Source: Spirochaetota bacterium
GTDB lineage: Bacteria > Spirochaetota > Leptospiria > Turneriellales > Turneriellaceae
Assembly (NCBI GenBank): GCA_963205035.1
Contig: CAUJII010000021.1
Location: 1-7,263 of the forward strand
Length of the DNA: 7,263 bases
Direction: 5' to 3'
Shown: in pieces, positions 5,101-7,263 of the stretch
How the letters are laid out: each line of letters opens with the position of its first letter
How positions within the stretch are numbered: position 1 is the stretch's first letter
The notes under the pieces: generated by a model
Databases searched by the model: none
What the model saw: the letters and a program-made list of their open reading frames with translations, nothing else
Told to the model about the DNA's origin: nothing
Translations under genes and position numbers: made by a program

Positions 5101-7104
5101 CGAAAATTCCGCCGTCCACTTGAAAAGAAAATAACGCCCGGGAACTGGGTAGCCTATCATGTCAACTTCTTGGTTGTCCGTCAAATTTTTTATCGTGAAA
5201 TTGAATATATGCTTCGCTCTCGTCTCCCACGTATAGTCGACTCCCAAATCCGTCGTAAACTTAGACGCTAAATAATAACTATAACTATTATACCGGTCGC
5301 GGTAAAGCGCACCCCGCCAAGAAGCACTTGCCGTGATGCGCCATTGGTTTTTCTCGGCGCTTGCCGTCACCTGGACCGCATGCCGTGGTCGAAGCGGCAA
5401 AAATTTATCGCGATAGTAAGGGATACTGCCGTAATCGCGCGCATCGAGCCAAGTGTAGCGCAGAGCAAAATAGAAAATTCCTGCAACAGAAGCCATCGCT
5501 TCGTTTTCAACGCCCCTTATCTGCGCGCTCGACGCGTTGACTGCCATGAGCGTACGCGGGGAGTTTTGCGTAAAAAGAATGTAATCGTGCGCGCCTGTAA
5601 GCCATGCTTCGCTCCGCCACGAGCACACGATATTCCACGGGCACGGGTGAGACGCCTTGACACCCACGGCATTCGTGAGTGCATTTTCGTTTCGTAATTT
5701 TTCCGAGGGAGTGACGAAGACATTATCGCCAAAGCGTTCGTAGAGCGAAGGGAGCCTAAACGCCGAAGTGACTTGCGCGTAAAGATCCAGCGCTGAGTCT
5801 GTAATAGTTACTCCATTTTTGAAAAAGAAGAGCGGTCTTAGAATTGCTATTGCAGAAGAGCTTACCCCTTCCGAAAAAGAATTTTTCGCTGAAGACGCAT
5901 AGAACGCATTCGCGGCTGCCGTGTCTGCGCTTGCAATCCCCGACGCTTGCACAGCAAGGCGCAAAACTCCCGTGTCGAGACTTGCTGTCGCTGCCGCCTG
6001 CGCGGAGCTGCGCTTCGAGAGAAATTCTGCGTTGCGCAGAATCTCTTGGTGATCGCCGCGCAGATAAACACCGAAAGCAAAATAAGACGCTGAAAAACTA
6101 TAACCCACCCCTGCGATGAATTGCGGCACACTCTGTTTTTCCTGTACCCGGTCTAAGAGCTCGCGGTCACCATCGCTTATCACAGCATGGTCGGCGCCGA
6201 CATTTCCAAAAACTTGGATTGCGTGTTTTTCTGAAAATGGCCGCTCCGCCTTAAACGAAAGCGCTATCCTCTCTTCTCTACGCCGCGTTTTGAAAACCGG
6301 CATTCCCACAGTCCCTGGAAGCCCCCTATCGAAACGCGAAAAATCGAGAAGCGTCGCTACACGCCAACCCAAAATTTCTGTACGCATGAACCCCGTGTAC
6401 CCCAACCGCGTAAAGTCTTCGTTGGTGCGTATCGCCTTTGTGTCGTCTGCCGTGTTTTCTCGCGTGCCGTTGTCGTTGGGATACGTGTAGCGGTTTCTGC
6501 TCTGCTCCATCGCAACAAAGTGGATTGCATCGGAGGAGAACCGTGCTGCGGACACTGAACTTGCCCCGAGCGAAGACGCCGCGATTTGCGTAAACGTGTG
6601 GGATCGACCGACTTGACGCAAGCGAAAATTGAGAGCGCCGCCGATATTGACAGAAGGCAAGTCCGCCGGCACAAAAGATGAAAAGACTTCGACGGAGCGA
6701 AAAAGCGGAAGCGGGATAGTCTCCAAATTCAGCGGAGCCGCGTACGGCTTGGGAATCGGCAAACCCTCGATAAAATAATCGACTTGGTTCGGGTTCGAAC
6801 CGCGTAACCCTAAAAAGCTCTGCGTTCCCGGAGCACCTGTACGGTTGACGGTAATACCTGTTTGTTTCTCTAACACGTCGCTTGCACGTATCGAAAGCGC
6901 CGCTTCAGGAGACTCTGCCAGCGGGATGTCGCGGTAGCTCCCCGCAGCGCTTTTTTCTTTGTGACTCAAAAGTCTGACCGGTTTCTTGAGCTTTAACTGC
7001 GCTTCGATGCGGCATGCCTCAGAATCCTCGAGACAATTCTCTACGCTGTAAAAAGTCTCGGTGAAACAAATGAGTCCCACAAGAGAGCAAACTAAACGCA
7101 ACAA
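5098..7104 (-). CDS. TonB-dependent outer-membrane receptor, ligand unknown
   Basis: This 668-residue outer-membrane barrel takes up a ligand using TonB/ExbBD energy. A signal peptide is likely (residues 1-20, hydrophobic core LVCSLVGLICF). The plug domain spans about 68-165, with ASDVLEKQTGITV, then G-x-x-G-T-Q, LGLRGSNPNQVDYFIEGLPI (99-118) and the plug end VEVFSSFVPADLP-x-x-NIGGALNF. The rest is a barrel of alternating strands. Late landmarks are SAFRLPSLYERFGD (447-460) and the closing NLTDNQEVDMIGYPVPGR before the last strand, ending WTAEFS. The motif order and length are close to BtuB-sized receptors. I could not identify a TonB box with confidence. C24 and C31 could form a disulfide near the N-terminus. 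The start is a TTG at 7102-7104, the first possible codon after an in-frame stop; a second TTG at 7099-7101 is an alternative. It lies between an upstream gene and the lipoprotein gene in one operon. Confidence 0.9.
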   Translation of the reverse strand: MLRLVCSLVGLICFTETFYSVENCLEDSEACRIEAQLKLKKPVRLLSHKEKSAAGSYRDIPLAESPEAALSIRASDVLEKQTGITVNRTGAPGTQSFLGLRGSNPNQVDYFIEGLPIPKPYAAPLNLETIPLPLFRSVEVFSSFVPADLPSVNIGGALNFRLRQVGRSHTFTQIAASSLGASSVSAARFSSDAIHFVAMEQSRNRYTYPNDNGTRENTADDTKAIRTNEDFTRLGYTGFMRTEILGWRVATLLDFSRFDRGLPGTVGMPVFKTRRREERIALSFKAERPFSEKHAIQVFGNVGADHAVISDGDRELLDRVQEKQSVPQFIAGVGYSFSASYFAFGVYLRGDHQEILRNAEFLSKRSSAQAAATASLDTGVLRLAVQASGIASADTAAANAFYASSAKNSFSEGVSSSAIAILRPLFFFKNGVTITDSALDLYAQVTSAFRLPSLYERFGDNVFVTPSEKLRNENALTNAVGVKASHPCPWNIVCSWRSEAWLTGAHDYILFTQNSPRTLMAVNASSAQIRGVENEAMASVAGIFYFALRYTWLDARDYGSIPYYRDKFLPLRPRHAVQVTASAEKNQWRITASASWRGALYRDRYNSYSYYLASKFTTDLGVDYTWETRAKHIFNFTIKNLTDNQEVDMIGYPVPGRYFLFKWTAEFS

Positions 7105-7107
7105 GGT

Positions 7108-7263
7108 CTACTCAACGTAACGCGCGGCAACGCCGTCGATATCGGGACCTTCGGAAATGGCTTCTTTGACAAAGGCCGCGCTCGTGTCAGGGTTTAAGCG
7201 CCGCGATGCGGGAGTTAAGCGCAAGTAAGTAAATCCATTCGCTTTCAAATCGTCGCGCAGAGC
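7108..7263 (-). CDS. C-terminal 51 codons of an unidentified gene upstream of the receptor
   Basis: Reading leftwards from the window edge, the frame is open through LRDDLKANGFTYLRLTPASR and ends with ...GVAARYVE and a TAG at 7108-7110. It lies directly before the receptor start in the same strand and frame, so it is almost certainly the preceding gene of the operon. The fragment is soluble-looking, with a helix-strand pattern and no membrane segment. The L-K-x-x-G-F-x-Y-x-x-L pattern faintly recalls the C-terminus of LarE-type PP-loop sulfur transferases. That is a weak resemblance, and I would not name the product from 51 residues. Confidence 0.6.
   Translation of the reverse strand, partial: ALRDDLKANGFTYLRLTPASRRLNPDTSAAFVKEAISEGPDIDGVAARYVE

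Noticed and set aside
4900..5271. 123-residue plus-strand open frame across the lipoprotein-receptor junction
   Set aside because: It is antisense to two well-supported genes and shows no recognisable motif or start signal.

Overview
The window looks like chromosomal DNA of a diderm (Gram-negative-type) bacterium. An outer-membrane TonB-dependent receptor and a lipoprotein with a short spirochaete-tolerant lipobox (I-A-S-C) are present. The small tandem-motif protein on the minus strand recalls, from memory, the DUF1564-like proteins of leptospires. A member of the Leptospirales (Leptospira/Turneriella/Leptonema group) is my best guess, held loosely. No rRNA, tRNA, CRISPR array, transposase or phage gene is visible.

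Layout, left to right. (1) 1-951, plus strand: the C-terminal 316 codons of a cysteine-rich, probably exported, beta-rich protein whose start lies off the window. (2) 952-1028: a short gap holding a perfect 13-bp-arm hairpin. (3) 1029-1589, minus strand: a 186-residue protein with two ribbon-helix-helix-like segments in one chain, probably a DNA-binding protein. (4) 1590-1828: a divergent intergenic region with phased A-tracts and three near-tandem copies of a 20-bp palindrome, followed by inverted repeats that can cover the ppk1 ribosome-binding region. (5) 1829-3964, plus strand: a complete polyphosphate kinase, ppk1, with all recognisable catalytic residues. (6) 3966-7263, minus strand: a tightly packed operon read right to left. 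It contains the tail of an unidentified gene (stop at 7108-7110), a TonB-dependent receptor starting one codon later at a TTG (7104), and a beta-propeller-type surface lipoprotein (5087) whose Shine-Dalgarno overlaps the receptor's stop. ppk1 and the lipoprotein gene end tail to tail with one base between their stop codons.

How the parts fit. The receptor and lipoprotein probably act together at the outer membrane in energised uptake of an unknown ligand. The arrangement resembles BtuB/BtuG-like receptor plus propeller-lipoprotein pairs, but no sequence here fixes the ligand. PPK1 makes inorganic polyphosphate in the cytoplasm and is not obviously linked to that operon.

The least explained part is 991-1765. 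Six copies of a palindrome with consensus AGCTATGGAATTCCATAGCT lie in, around and upstream of the small DNA-binding-like gene and nowhere else in the window that I could see. Either this is a dispersed palindromic repeat family, or these are binding sites for the neighbouring tandem ribbon-helix-helix-like protein, which would then control itself and possibly ppk1.
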